Assembly (NCBI GenBank): GCA_900769665.1
Contig: CAAGHL010000064.1
Coordinates: 1-19,606 of the forward strand
Direction of reading: 5' to 3'
Length of the DNA stretch: 19,606 nt
Source of the DNA: Clostridia bacterium
GTDB taxonomy: Bacteria; Bacillota; Clostridia; Christensenellales; CAG-314
Shown: positions 7,199 through 14,223 of the stretch, piece by piece
Numbering within the stretch: the stretch's first letter is position 1
Layout: every line of letters begins with the position of its first letter
Program-made: the position numbers and the translations under genes
Notes under the pieces: model-generated
The model's database searches: none
What the model was told of the DNA's origin: nothing
The model's input: the letters and a program-made list of their open reading frames with translations, nothing else

Positions 7199-8254
7199 AT
7201 GATAACCTTTTTTTTCGAGGGTACGTCCCACGGCGAGGGGTATCGCGGCGAAATTTGCGGATTGCCCGTCGGCGCAACATTTAGCGTGGCTTACGTAAAC
7301 GACCAACTGCGCTTACGTAAGTGCGGCTACGGACGGAGCGCGCGCCAAAGTTACGACGACATTTGTGTGTTTGACGGTGTCGAGGGCGACGTTGTTACCG
7401 TGTACGGCGACATCGATTTTTTTGTGCCAAACCACACCGACAACGTGCAACGCCGCGCCGAAATTACCGCATTGCGCCCCGGGCATGCCGACCTTGTGGG
7501 ACAAGCCCGTTACAAGGGACTTTCAGCACGTGATATTAGCGAAATCGCTTCGGCGCGCAGTAGCCTGTGCTACGTTGTATTGGGCGCAATTTGTAAGCAA
7601 ATTTTGCATACGTATGGCGTTTTTACGTACAGTCACGTGACGGAAATTGGCGGAATTTGCGCCGAAACGCAGTACGTTGTGGGCGAAACGGAACGGCAAG
7701 ATTACTTTGCAAAAATGCACTGCGCCGACCCTAATGCTACGGAACAAATGTGTATTGCAGCGGACAACGCTCGTGCGCAAGGCGATAGTTTGGGCGGTAG
7801 AGTGTGCGTCGTATGTAGCGGAGTGCCAATGGGTGTAGGCGACATAGTGCCTTACGCCAAGCGTTTGGACGCGCGTATTGCGGCAAACCTAGTGGGCATA
7901 CCGTCGGTCAAGGGCGTGGAGTTCGGACTAGGCGAAAGCTATGCCGAGCTTAGCGGCAAGCAGTCCGCCGACAAACTGTGCGTGACTGACGAAGGTAACA
8001 TCGCCTACAAAACCAATAATTGTGGCGGCATTGTGGGCGGCATAAGCAACGGTAATGACATTGTGTGTTGTCTTACCGTCAAGGCGGTGCCGACGGTCAA
8101 AGGCGTGCAAACAGTGGACAGTGTAACGCACCAAATTGTGGAACAGCACTACGAGCGTGCCGACACTTGCGTTGTGCCGCAAGTGGGAGTAATTGCGGAA
8201 AATATCCTTGCCTACGTCATCCTCGAAGCCATGGACGAGCAAGGTTTGATATAG
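7199..8254 (+). CDS. aroC: Chorismate synthase (351 aa)
   Basis: Converts 5-enolpyruvylshikimate 3-phosphate to chorismate using reduced FMN; last step of the shikimate pathway, cytosolic. Family signatures are present: His11 in TSHG (where FGESHG is usual), RPGHAD at 93-98 with His96, DSLGG, GVEFGLG, and NNCGGIVGGISNG near the C-terminal third. The N-terminus is several residues shorter than usual and cannot be extended because the codon just before ATG 7199 is the in-frame TAG of the previous gene. Ribosome binding would use AAGGACGG inside the upstream gene. Residues 132-139 are encoded by motif copy 3. The nearest alternative, a pseudoenzyme, is unlikely given the intact signatures, though the glutamate of the ESHG motif is a threonine here. 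Confidence 0.92.
   Translation: MITFFFEGTSHGEGYRGEICGLPVGATFSVAYVNDQLRLRKCGYGRSARQSYDDICVFDGVEGDVVTVYGDIDFFVPNHTDNVQRRAEITALRPGHADLVGQARYKGLSARDISEIASARSSLCYVVLGAICKQILHTYGVFTYSHVTEIGGICAETQYVVGETERQDYFAKMHCADPNATEQMCIAADNARAQGDSLGGRVCVVCSGVPMGVGDIVPYAKRLDARIAANLVGIPSVKGVEFGLGESYAELSGKQSADKLCVTDEGNIAYKTNNCGGIVGGISNGNDIVCCLTVKAVPTVKGVQTVDSVTHQIVEQHYERADTCVVPQVGVIAENILAYVILEAMDEQGLI
7592..7614 (+). repeat. TGTAAGC-N9-ATACGTA motif, copy 3, inside aroC
   Basis: Spacer AAATTTTGC, identical to copy 2. It encodes CKQILHTY, a plausible part of the enzyme, so here the motif is embedded in normal coding sequence. Confidence 0.75.
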
Positions 8255-8452
8255 CTAATTTGCGGGCGACGGCTTGCGACTGTATTGTTGCCGAGCCGTA
8301 TGCCCGTTGTTTGTAACGAAAAAACATAACCCTATCGTATTTTTATGTAAAAAAATTGTATTGCCGCAAAGCTTTGTCGGGCAGTAGTATTCGTCAAAAA
8401 ATCTTGCCGTTATCTAAAATCCAACAAAAACGCACACGCACATAAAGGAAAA

Positions 8453-9355
8453 ATGATTACTTACAAAAAGTTTCAACTAAATAGTTACGCCGACGCTTTG
8501 GTCGTAACCGACGAACGCCTTGCCAAGTTGTACGACATCACCGGCAACAACGTGTTGGTGTTGCCTTGCGGAGAATCCGCCAAAAGCTTTGCCTTTGTCG
8601 AGCAAATTTGTAGGTGGTTTTTGTACAAAGGCTTGCAACGCGACGGACATGTGGTTGCCGTCGGCGGTGGAAGCGTGGGCGATGTTGTTGGTTTTGCGGC
8701 AAGCATATACATGCGCGGCGTGCGCCTAACCATTGTGCCGACAACATTGCTTGCCATGGTGGATAGCGCAATCGGCGGCAAAACGGCAATTGACCTTGTA
8801 GGCGTAAAAAACGTGGTGGGCAGTTTTGTGCATGATGATACGGTTGTGGACGTTGGCTTTCTTGCCACGTTGCCGCCCGAGCAATTGGCTAGCGGCATGG
8901 GCGAGATAATAAAGTATCGCATGCTTAGCGAGCGTATCGACAACGCCGCCGACCTTGCGGAAACCATACGTTTGTGCGCCGAGTTCAAACAACGACTTTG
9001 CGAAGAGGATTTTTACGACCGAGGCGTGCGTCATTTGTTAAATATGGGGCACACTGTCGGGCATGTGTTGGAGTTGGCGTACGAAATTCCGCACGGTATC
9101 GCCGTCGCCAACGGATTGTATTACGAAACGGAACTTGCCAAACGCTTGCACATATGCACATATGAATACGCCGACAAGTGGCAAACGGAAATCAAGCGCC
9201 ACTTCAAGCTGTACACCATTACTGCGGAGTTGTTGGACAAGATGAAGTACGACAAAAAGAACGTCGGCGGTAAGGTCGGCTTTGTGTTGCCTACCGAACA
9301 CGGTGCGGAAACGACGACGTTGGAACTGCAAACGGTGGTGGATTTGCTATGCTGA
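8453..9355 (+). CDS. aroB: 3-Dehydroquinate synthase, short form (300 aa)
   Basis: Converts DAHP to 3-dehydroquinate with NAD and a divalent metal; second shikimate-pathway step, cytosolic. NAD-binding GGGSVGD is at 71-77, DSAIGGKT at 104-111, and likely metal ligands are Glu151 (GEIIKY), His200 (GHTVGH) and His214 (PHGIAVA). The C-terminal KKNVGGKVGFVL element is present. It is about 50-60 residues shorter than typical members, mostly at the N-terminus, where the first part of the nucleotide-binding domain is abbreviated. Start ATG 8453 has AAAGGA close upstream (8444-8449). It follows aroC after 198 bp, a gap that could hold its own promoter, and its last 7 bp overlap the next gene. Confidence 0.93.
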   Translation: MITYKKFQLNSYADALVVTDERLAKLYDITGNNVLVLPCGESAKSFAFVEQICRWFLYKGLQRDGHVVAVGGGSVGDVVGFAASIYMRGVRLTIVPTTLLAMVDSAIGGKTAIDLVGVKNVVGSFVHDDTVVDVGFLATLPPEQLASGMGEIIKYRMLSERIDNAADLAETIRLCAEFKQRLCEEDFYDRGVRHLLNMGHTVGHVLELAYEIPHGIAVANGLYYETELAKRLHICTYEYADKWQTEIKRHFKLYTITAELLDKMKYDKKNVGGKVGFVLPTEHGAETTTLELQTVVDLLC

Positions 9356-11286
9356 ACATCACGGAAAAGTTTTCGCTCGACGGCAGTTTTATCGGCGGTG
9401 ACAAGTCAATTTCCCATCGTGCGCTGATGCTTGCGGCTGTTGCGGACGGGCAAAGCGTAATCGACAACATCTCGCTGTGCGATGACGTGATGTCGACGGT
9501 GCGTTGCTTGCGTGCGCTTGGCACCGACATAACCATTGACGGAACTTGCGCAACGGTACGCCCGATAACAACGCCCAACGACAACGTAACGCTAAACTGC
9601 GGTAACAGCGGTACGACGGCAAGGCTTTTGGCGGGGCTTGTGTGTGGATTGGGCGTCAAAGCAACGTTGGTTGGCGACAAGTCACTGTCGGCGCGACCTA
9701 TGGACAGAGTGATTGAACCGCTTACCGCAATGGGGGCGTGTTTAGAGCGCAAGGACGGCGCATTGTTTGCCACTTGCGGCGGCAAGCTACATGGTTGCAC
9801 GCTGTGCGCAAAGGTCAATTCCGCACAGGTGAAAAGCGCCGTATTGCTTGCGGCGATGTTTGCCGACGGAGCAACTACCTACACCGAACCCGTCCCCACA
9901 CGCGACCACACCGAACGCCTGATGGCGGCAACGGGCGTGGATATTTGCGGAACTACCGTACAAAAAAGCCGTCCGCACGCAATGCGCATAACGGTGCCCA
10001 ACGACATCTCGTCGGCGGCATATTTGTTTGCGGCGGCGTTGCTTTGCGGTAGGAGCGTAACGGTACGCAATGTAACGAAAAATCCGTTACGTATGGGTTT
10101 TTTGCGTGTTTTGCAACGTAGTGGAGCGGTGTTCTCGACGGAAAACGAACGTGAAGTTTGCGGCGAAACCGTTGCCGATATTAGCGTATCGCCGAGCGTT
10201 ATTTCTCCACTTTTTGCCGATACAACGGACGTTTGCGACGGCATAGACGAAGTGCCGCTACTTGCGACAATTGCCCTTGCAACCAAGGGTACGTCGAGGT
10301 TTTGCGCTGTTACGGAACTGCGCAAAAAGGAGTCCGACCGCATTGCGGCAATAGTGGACATGGCGACGATTTGCGGACAGCGTGCCTACGTCGACGGCGA
10401 CGATTTGGTTGTTGTTTCCGACGGCAAATTGCCGCACAAGCCTACATTCGGCGCAAGTTGCGACCACCGCATTGTGATGTGCCAAACCGTGCTTTGCCTT
10501 GCGGCGGGGGGCGGAGTTGTGGACAATTGGCAGTGCGTGGCGGTGTCCTTCCCGACGTTTTGGCAAGCATTTGGCGTGGCGTTTGCTCGTTACGCAGTTG
10601 TCGGCTCGGACATTGCGTACAGCCGCTCGCCCGAACTCATGGCAGGCTTTGCAAAGGAAGCAAACGTTGCCATGAGCTACGACATTGTGTCGTTGCCGCG
10701 CGACGTTACGGACGAAGCGTTGTTGCAAACCTTGCGTACCTATGACGGCGCAAACATAACCATACCTTTCAAGCGCAGGGTTGCCAAGCTTATCGGGGCG
10801 GATCTAACCTCCGTCAATACGGTCGGGCGCAATATCTCGCCTACTTCCACCGACGGTTACGGACTGACCGCCGCACTGGACAAGCACGGTTTTCCGTTTC
10901 GCAACCAAAAGTTGTGGGTGGTGGGCGCCGGCGGTGCGGCGGAAGCGTGTATTGCCGAGCTAATAAAGTACGGCGTGCGGATAATGCTGTTTAATCGCAC
11001 CGAGCAACACGCCGAGCATTTGTGCAACAAGTACGGTTTGCGTGACAGTTTCGCTGACCCCGTCGGCATACTGAGTTTTGTGCCGCCGTGCGACTACGAA
11101 TTGACCATTCCGATCCCGACAACCGTCAAGTACGTATTTTCCGCGGCGTACAACGATGAAAGTATGCTTTTTCCGCGAGCAAAGGCACTCGGGATCCCCA
11201 CCCTCGACGGCAAAGATATGCTGTACTACCAAGCCAAGAAAAGTTTTGAACTTTGGCAACCTGAGTTAAACAGTTTGTTACTGTAA
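9349..11286 (+). CDS. aroA-aroE: Bifunctional EPSP synthase-shikimate dehydrogenase (645 aa)
   Basis: Residues 1 to about 410 are EPSP synthase (shikimate 3-phosphate + PEP): GDKSISHR at 17-24 with Lys19, GNSGTTAR at 85-92, LVGDKSLSARPMDR, TRDHTER, DISSAAY, ELRKKESDRI and the late DHRI are all present. Gly88 appears to match Escherichia coli Gly96. Residues about 414-645 are shikimate dehydrogenase (3-dehydroshikimate + NADPH): YAVVGSDIAYSRSP, NITIPFK with catalytic Lys475, STDG with Asp502, the GAGGAAEA nucleotide loop, and a closing LDGKDMLYYQAKKSFELW. The dehydrogenase part, about 232 residues, is shorter than the usual 270. No stop or frameshift separates the halves. Start ATG 9349 overlaps the end of aroB by 7 bp, which indicates translational coupling. 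The two reactions are not consecutive: shikimate kinase, which acts between them, is fused to aroQ downstream. Confidence 0.94.
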   Translation: MLNITEKFSLDGSFIGGDKSISHRALMLAAVADGQSVIDNISLCDDVMSTVRCLRALGTDITIDGTCATVRPITTPNDNVTLNCGNSGTTARLLAGLVCGLGVKATLVGDKSLSARPMDRVIEPLTAMGACLERKDGALFATCGGKLHGCTLCAKVNSAQVKSAVLLAAMFADGATTYTEPVPTRDHTERLMAATGVDICGTTVQKSRPHAMRITVPNDISSAAYLFAAALLCGRSVTVRNVTKNPLRMGFLRVLQRSGAVFSTENEREVCGETVADISVSPSVISPLFADTTDVCDGIDEVPLLATIALATKGTSRFCAVTELRKKESDRIAAIVDMATICGQRAYVDGDDLVVVSDGKLPHKPTFGASCDHRIVMCQTVLCLAAGGGVVDNWQCVAVSFPTFWQAFGVAFARYAVVGSDIAYSRSPELMAGFAKEANVAMSYDIVSLPRDVTDEALLQTLRTYDGANITIPFKRRVAKLIGADLTSVNTVGRNISPTSTDGYGLTAALDKHGFPFRNQKLWVVGAGGAAEACIAELIKYGVRIMLFNRTEQHAEHLCNKYGLRDSFADPVGILSFVPPCDYELTIPIPTTVKYVFSAAYNDESMLFPRAKALGIPTLDGKDMLYYQAKKSFELWQPELNSLLL

Positions 11287-11292
11287 TCGTGC

Positions 11293-11424
11293 TTGACGGG
11301 CAAGGTATTGTCCCACCGCGAACGCCTGATGCTCGCTCCGCGCAGAGCAATAAGGTGATAGTCCGCCTTCAATCTTATGCGCCTACGCTCCGATGTCGCT
11401 GTGGGGCAACACCTTGCCCGTCAA
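11293..11424. repeat. Inverted-repeat element directly after aroA-aroE (132 bp)
   Basis: A 24-bp arm at 11293-11316 (starting TTGACGGGCAAGG) pairs with 11401-11424 (ending CCTTGCCCGTCAA) with one mismatch and one wobble. The 84-bp interior is partly self-complementary. It starts 7 bp after the stop codon. No T-run follows, so it is not a standard terminator, although transcripts may end here. Confidence 0.7.
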
Positions 11425-11471
11425 ACACTTATTCGGTGTGTGCTGATTGACTAGTGACAATATACAATTAA

Positions 11472-11526
11472 GTGTCATCCCGAGGAAAAACTGTCTTTGT
11501 TTTGACGTGGGGATCTGCTGGAAAGC
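11472..11526 (-). repeat. GATCCCCAC-type repeat module, copy 1
   Basis: Read on the minus strand it runs CTTTCC, AGATCCCCACGTC and ends in CCTCGGGATGACAC. The inner part is shared with 18894-18916 (CTTTCC, four different bases, AGATCCCCACGTC). Its look is that of intergenic repeats common in Clostridia; that is recollection, not a search. Confidence 0.5.
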
Positions 11527-11596
11527 ATCCTTGTAAAAAACTAATTGTAGGCGAACTGTAATGATGTCCATGAAGTTCGCTTATTTTTAATAATGT

Positions 11597-11676
11597 CCCG
11601 CCGACTTGTTTGCAGTATATTGCTTGTGTACCGAACCGCTTCCCCGACCGCCCACCCCTCAAGGTTAAGGGACTTT
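11597..11676 (-). repeat. 80-bp dispersed repeat, copy 1
   Basis: On the minus strand its 43-bp core (11676-11634, starting AAAGTCCCTT and ending AAGCGGTT) matches 19136-19178 at 41 of 43 positions. After a diverged gap of 25-26 bp both continue with CAAGTCGGYGGG. The changes are not biased toward silent ones, so it is not a conserved protein piece. Confidence 0.8.
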
Positions 11677-11731
11677 ATTGTAAATGGACAATATATGATT
11701 TGTGAAAATATCCATTTATTCCAAAGAGTAA

Positions 11732-11770
11732 AAGTAAGTAGCGTACTCGGAATGAGCATGCTACTTACTT
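11732..11770. repeat. Perfect 11-bp stem-loop
   Basis: AAGTAAGTAGC (11732-11742) pairs perfectly with GCTACTTACTT (11760-11770) around a 17-base loop. The loop side GCGTACTCGG-RR-TGAG is shared with the terminator 80 bp downstream. There is no long T-run on either strand. Confidence 0.6.
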
Positions 11771-11810
11771 ATATATACTTATTTTAAGACTATTGAATTA
11801 GCTTATATTG

Positions 11811-11850
11811 AAAAAAAGCGGAGCGTACTCGGGGTGAGTGCGCTCCTTTT
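11811..11850 (-). terminator. Terminator of the RsgI-like lipoprotein gene
   Basis: GGAGCGTACTC (11820-11830) pairs with GAGTGCGCTCC (11836-11846) with one wobble and a 5-base loop. On the minus strand GCTTTTTTT follows. A shorter TTTT on the plus side makes weak bidirectional action possible. It begins 15 bp past the stop codon. Confidence 0.88.
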
Positions 11851-11865
11851 GTAAACGGAGAATTG

Positions 11866-13059
11866 TTAGTTGTTTTCAATCGGTTGAGTAGGTTGATATC
11901 CCTTTTGAAGGTTTTCCTTCATCTTGTTCCAACCTTCCGTTGCCGCGTCGATTGCCGCTTGGTAGTTGGTGGCAAAGCTTGTTTCAAACTTGGTCAACGA
12001 TTCGTTGATTTGTTCTTGCGCTTCGTCTACTGCCTTGTCGAAGTCCACGCCTGCGTCGGTGATGTACTTGATTACGCTTTCGTAAGCTTTGTTTACGTTG
12101 GCTTGGAATTTGTCAAGTCCGTTGATACCCGAGGTGTATGCTTCGGCGAGTGCTTTTTCTGCCTTTTCGTAAGCGGCTTTGATGTTGTCGTAGTAGGTCA
12201 TGTCTGCGTCGACACTGTGTTCGCTGACATAGTTGCGGTAGTTGAGGTACGCCGTTTTGTTTTCTTGGAAAGCTACGAGTGCAAGTTGGTATGCGCTGTC
12301 TTCGTCGGTAAACACTCTTTTGCGAGTTGTTTCGATTGCTTTGGTAGCGGTCGTGTAGGCAAAGTCTACTGCTTCGAATGCTGCATTTTGCAACTTTTTA
12401 TTGTTTGCTTTAACTGCGTCGAAACGTGCTTGGTTAAATGCGTTTTCTTTGGCTGCGTAGTAGGCGTCTTTTACCGCTTGGCTGTGCATTTGTGCGGTTT
12501 CTTCACGAGATTTTGCCAATTCTTCGATTTTTTCCATGTAGGAAAGGGCTTGCAGTCTGGCTTGATCTATGTAAGGTGCGCATTTTTCAAGTTGTTCGTT
12601 GATGTATTCGTCGAGATTTTCCAAACCCTTATTGATAGTTGCTTGAATGTTTTCCTTGCTGAGGATTTCGCTGACGGTTTTCTTCATTTCGTCAAAGTCC
12701 TTTTGCGCTTGGTCGCCGCTGAAAGAAATTTTCAATTCGTTTTCGCCGCTTTTAACTTCGCCCTTTACAAGGAAACCCGTTTCCTTACAAATGGAGATGT
12801 AGAGTTGCATTGCTTGTTCGCTTGTGCTTCCGACAAACTGTTTGTCTTGCGTTTGTGCGGAAAGTATAAGGTTGCCGTCCTCATTGTTGGCGTTTACCGA
12901 TACGACCTTGTTTTTGCCGTCCAGTATAAATTCCAACGAGGGGTTTAATTCCACTGTCATTACTTGTTTTTGTTCCTCTGCCGTGTTGCATGCCGCAAGG
13001 GGAAGAACAACGCAAAGGCACAATGCCATTACGCAAAGAGCTGATAATATTTTCTTCAT
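11866..13059 (-). CDS. Lipoprotein with RsgI-like motif and long helical region (397 aa)
   Basis: The N-terminus is a lipoprotein signal with LPLAAC and lipidation Cys24, so it should be tethered outside the membrane. Residues 35-62 (VELNPSLEF, then NKVVSV and NNEDG) match the beta-strand motif of the extracytoplasmic part of RsgI-family anti-sigma-I factors. From about residue 120 to 385 the protein is almost entirely charged, alanine-rich helix with coiled-coil character. It has no membrane helix or cytoplasmic sigma-binding domain, so it is not a classical RsgI. Start ATG 13059 is firm, with AAGGAGGA 8 bp upstream. A CTCGAC/GTCGAG hairpin lies just before the ribosome binding site. Single-gene unit; role unknown, perhaps envelope sensing or structure. 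Confidence 0.85.
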   Translation of the reverse strand: MKKILSALCVMALCLCVVLPLAACNTAEEQKQVMTVELNPSLEFILDGKNKVVSVNANNEDGNLILSAQTQDKQFVGSTSEQAMQLYISICKETGFLVKGEVKSGENELKISFSGDQAQKDFDEMKKTVSEILSKENIQATINKGLENLDEYINEQLEKCAPYIDQARLQALSYMEKIEELAKSREETAQMHSQAVKDAYYAAKENAFNQARFDAVKANNKKLQNAAFEAVDFAYTTATKAIETTRKRVFTDEDSAYQLALVAFQENKTAYLNYRNYVSEHSVDADMTYYDNIKAAYEKAEKALAEAYTSGINGLDKFQANVNKAYESVIKYITDAGVDFDKAVDEAQEQINESLTKFETSFATNYQAAIDAATEGWNKMKENLQKGYQPTQPIENN

Positions 13060-13281
13060 AAATTAGTCCTCCTTATTATGCTCGACAAAACTAAGCCGTC
13101 GAGTTGCAGACTTGTTGTCTACATTTTTCATATAACTAATAATTTTGCGGTTTACTTTATTGCGGCATAGAACAAAATTTGAACAAACACAGCAAAAGTG
13201 TTAATTTTATTATCACCAACAACCTTGTACTCTTGCGTTACGCAAGCCGAGGCTTGACCTTGAAGAGTTTACTAATCCTTG

Positions 13282-13298
13282 CTCGTCGACGTTAGGTC
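13282..13298 (-). repeat. 17-bp repeat shared with 18921-18937
   Basis: On the minus strand GACCTAACGTCGACGAG is identical to the plus strand at 18921-18937, and similarity continues loosely beyond it. Both are in repeat-rich gene-free sequence. Confidence 0.6.
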
Positions 13299-13328
13299 GC
13301 AAAAATTATTAGTGATGGCTAAATTAAC
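13298..13328 (+). repeat. 31-bp direct repeat, copy 2
   Basis: Matches 119-149 at 30 of 31 positions. Confidence 0.8.
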
Positions 13329-13511
13329 AGTAAATGTAAATATTTTATTTGACAAGATTCCTTCTTTATGGTTATATTTGTGTTGTACGTCGTATAGAGG
13401 ACGTTTTTTTGACATTGAATAAACAAACATTGCCGGTTTGCGGTAAAATAGATTGTGGAACGACGGTGGCGGTTTATCGCTTACCGACTTTACGATTTTT
13501 CGGAGGAATGT

Positions 13512-14015
13512 ATGCTTTACGTTTGTAATTACAATTCGCCCATCGGCTCGATAACGATGGCAAGCAACGGACGTGCGCTCGTGGGACTGTGTTTTGACGA
13601 ACAAAGACAGTTTGTTGTGGATTTTAGCGAGGTAGAACGAAAAAAAGATTTGCCTATTTTTGAGCAAACAAAAAAATGGTTAGACATGTATTTTAGCGGA
13701 GAAAATCCGCCTTTTGCTCCGTTGACGAGGATTGACGGTGAGTCGGCGTTTAGGCAACGTGTTTGGAAAATCGTTTGCAATATACCGTTCGGTCAAACGC
13801 TAACATACGGGCAAATCGCAAAGCAAATTGAAACGGAAACAGGAAAACGTGCTTCTGCACAGGCTGTCGGCGGCGCAGTGGCAAACAATCGAGTGTTGCT
13901 TGTTATACCCTGCCACAGGGTGGTGGGCGTTAGCGGAAGTCTGACGGGATACGCAGGTGGGTTGGACAAAAAGGAGTGGCTGCTTGCAATGGAAAAAGGC
14001 AACATCCGAAGCTGA
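13512..14015 (+). CDS. ogt: Methylated-DNA-protein cysteine methyltransferase (167 aa)
   Basis: Suicide repair enzyme that takes the alkyl group from O6-alkylguanine in DNA onto its own cysteine. The active-site motif IPCHRVV carries Cys134, preceded by the helix-turn-helix region FGQTLTYGQIA and AVGGAVANNR (the Asn-Arg finger), and followed by GSLTGYAGGLDKKEWLL. Length and the N-terminal NSPIGSITMAS strand fit Ogt/MGMT proteins without an Ada domain. Start ATG 13512 has GGAGGA 5-6 bp upstream; the frame is open further back but without a binding site. Its flanks are repeats and the aroQ-aroK promoter, so it is likely a single-gene unit. No terminator is obvious after it. Confidence 0.95.
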   Translation: MLYVCNYNSPIGSITMASNGRALVGLCFDEQRQFVVDFSEVERKKDLPIFEQTKKWLDMYFSGENPPFAPLTRIDGESAFRQRVWKIVCNIPFGQTLTYGQIAKQIETETGKRASAQAVGGAVANNRVLLVIPCHRVVGVSGSLTGYAGGLDKKEWLLAMEKGNIRS

Positions 14016-14072
14016 TTCCGCTTGTTGAGTAGCAGTACCCAAAAGAGTTTGACTTGATTTGTCGACGTTGAG

Positions 14073-14101
14073 TTGCAAACGGCTACAAATAATGATATAA
14101 T
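14073..14101 (+). promoter_or_regulatory. Promoter of aroQ-aroK
   Basis: TTGCAA (14073-14078), 17 bp, TATAAT (14096-14101): the same box pair as the patatin promoter. The predicted leader is about 115 nt and holds alternating purine-pyrimidine sequence with ATGCGCAT and a CGAGAACTCTCG hairpin just before the GGAGGA ribosome binding site. Confidence 0.7.
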
Positions 14102-14223
14102 TTAGTAAACCTATTATATATGTAAATATGCGCATGCGTGTATGTGTAGATATGTGCATTTGTGCTGTTGTAGTGTGTGTGAAAACGGCTGAGTAAAAGA
14201 CGAGAACTCTCGACGGAGGAAAC

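Larger units (their letters stand above)
11287..11865. other. 579-bp gene-free repeat region
   Basis: It contains the 132-bp inverted-repeat element, a GTGTCATCCCGAGG... GGGGATCTG module (11472-11516), one copy of the 80-bp dispersed repeat (11597-11676) and two hairpins (11732-11770, 11811-11850). The short open frames here are translations of the repeats and lack start signals. Confidence 0.65.
13200..13328. repeat. Inverted-repeat element (129 bp)
   Basis: GTTAATTT and ATCAC (13200-13216) pair with GTGAT and AAATTAAC (13312-13328) around a 4x4 internal loop. Inside is a perfect CTTGCG-TTA-CGCAAG hairpin. The right arm is part of the 31-bp repeat also found at 119-149. Confidence 0.5.
13060..13511. 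other. 452-bp gene-free region between divergent genes
   Basis: It contains a CTCGAC/GTCGAG hairpin (13081-13103) in the leader of the lipoprotein gene, the inverted-repeat element at 13200-13328, repeat copies, and possible promoter parts for the next gene: TTGACA at 13409 and TAAAAT at 13444 are 29 bp apart and so do not form one promoter. Confidence 0.55.

Noticed and set aside
7289..7325. Two TTACGTAA palindromes in early aroC, 21 bp apart
   Set aside because: They lie within well-conserved coding sequence and lack the TGTAAGC half of the repeated motif; chance is sufficient.
8255..8452. Possible terminator or promoter between aroC and aroB
   Set aside because: A CGGGC/GCCCG stem with an internal loop has no T-run, and TTGCCG-18-TAGTAT is too weak to call.
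11863..12948. A 361-aa open frame on the plus strand opposite the lipoprotein gene
   Set aside because: It is antisense to a gene with a clear signal peptide and binding site, is Cys/Phe/Val-rich as expected of antisense frames, and has no binding site.
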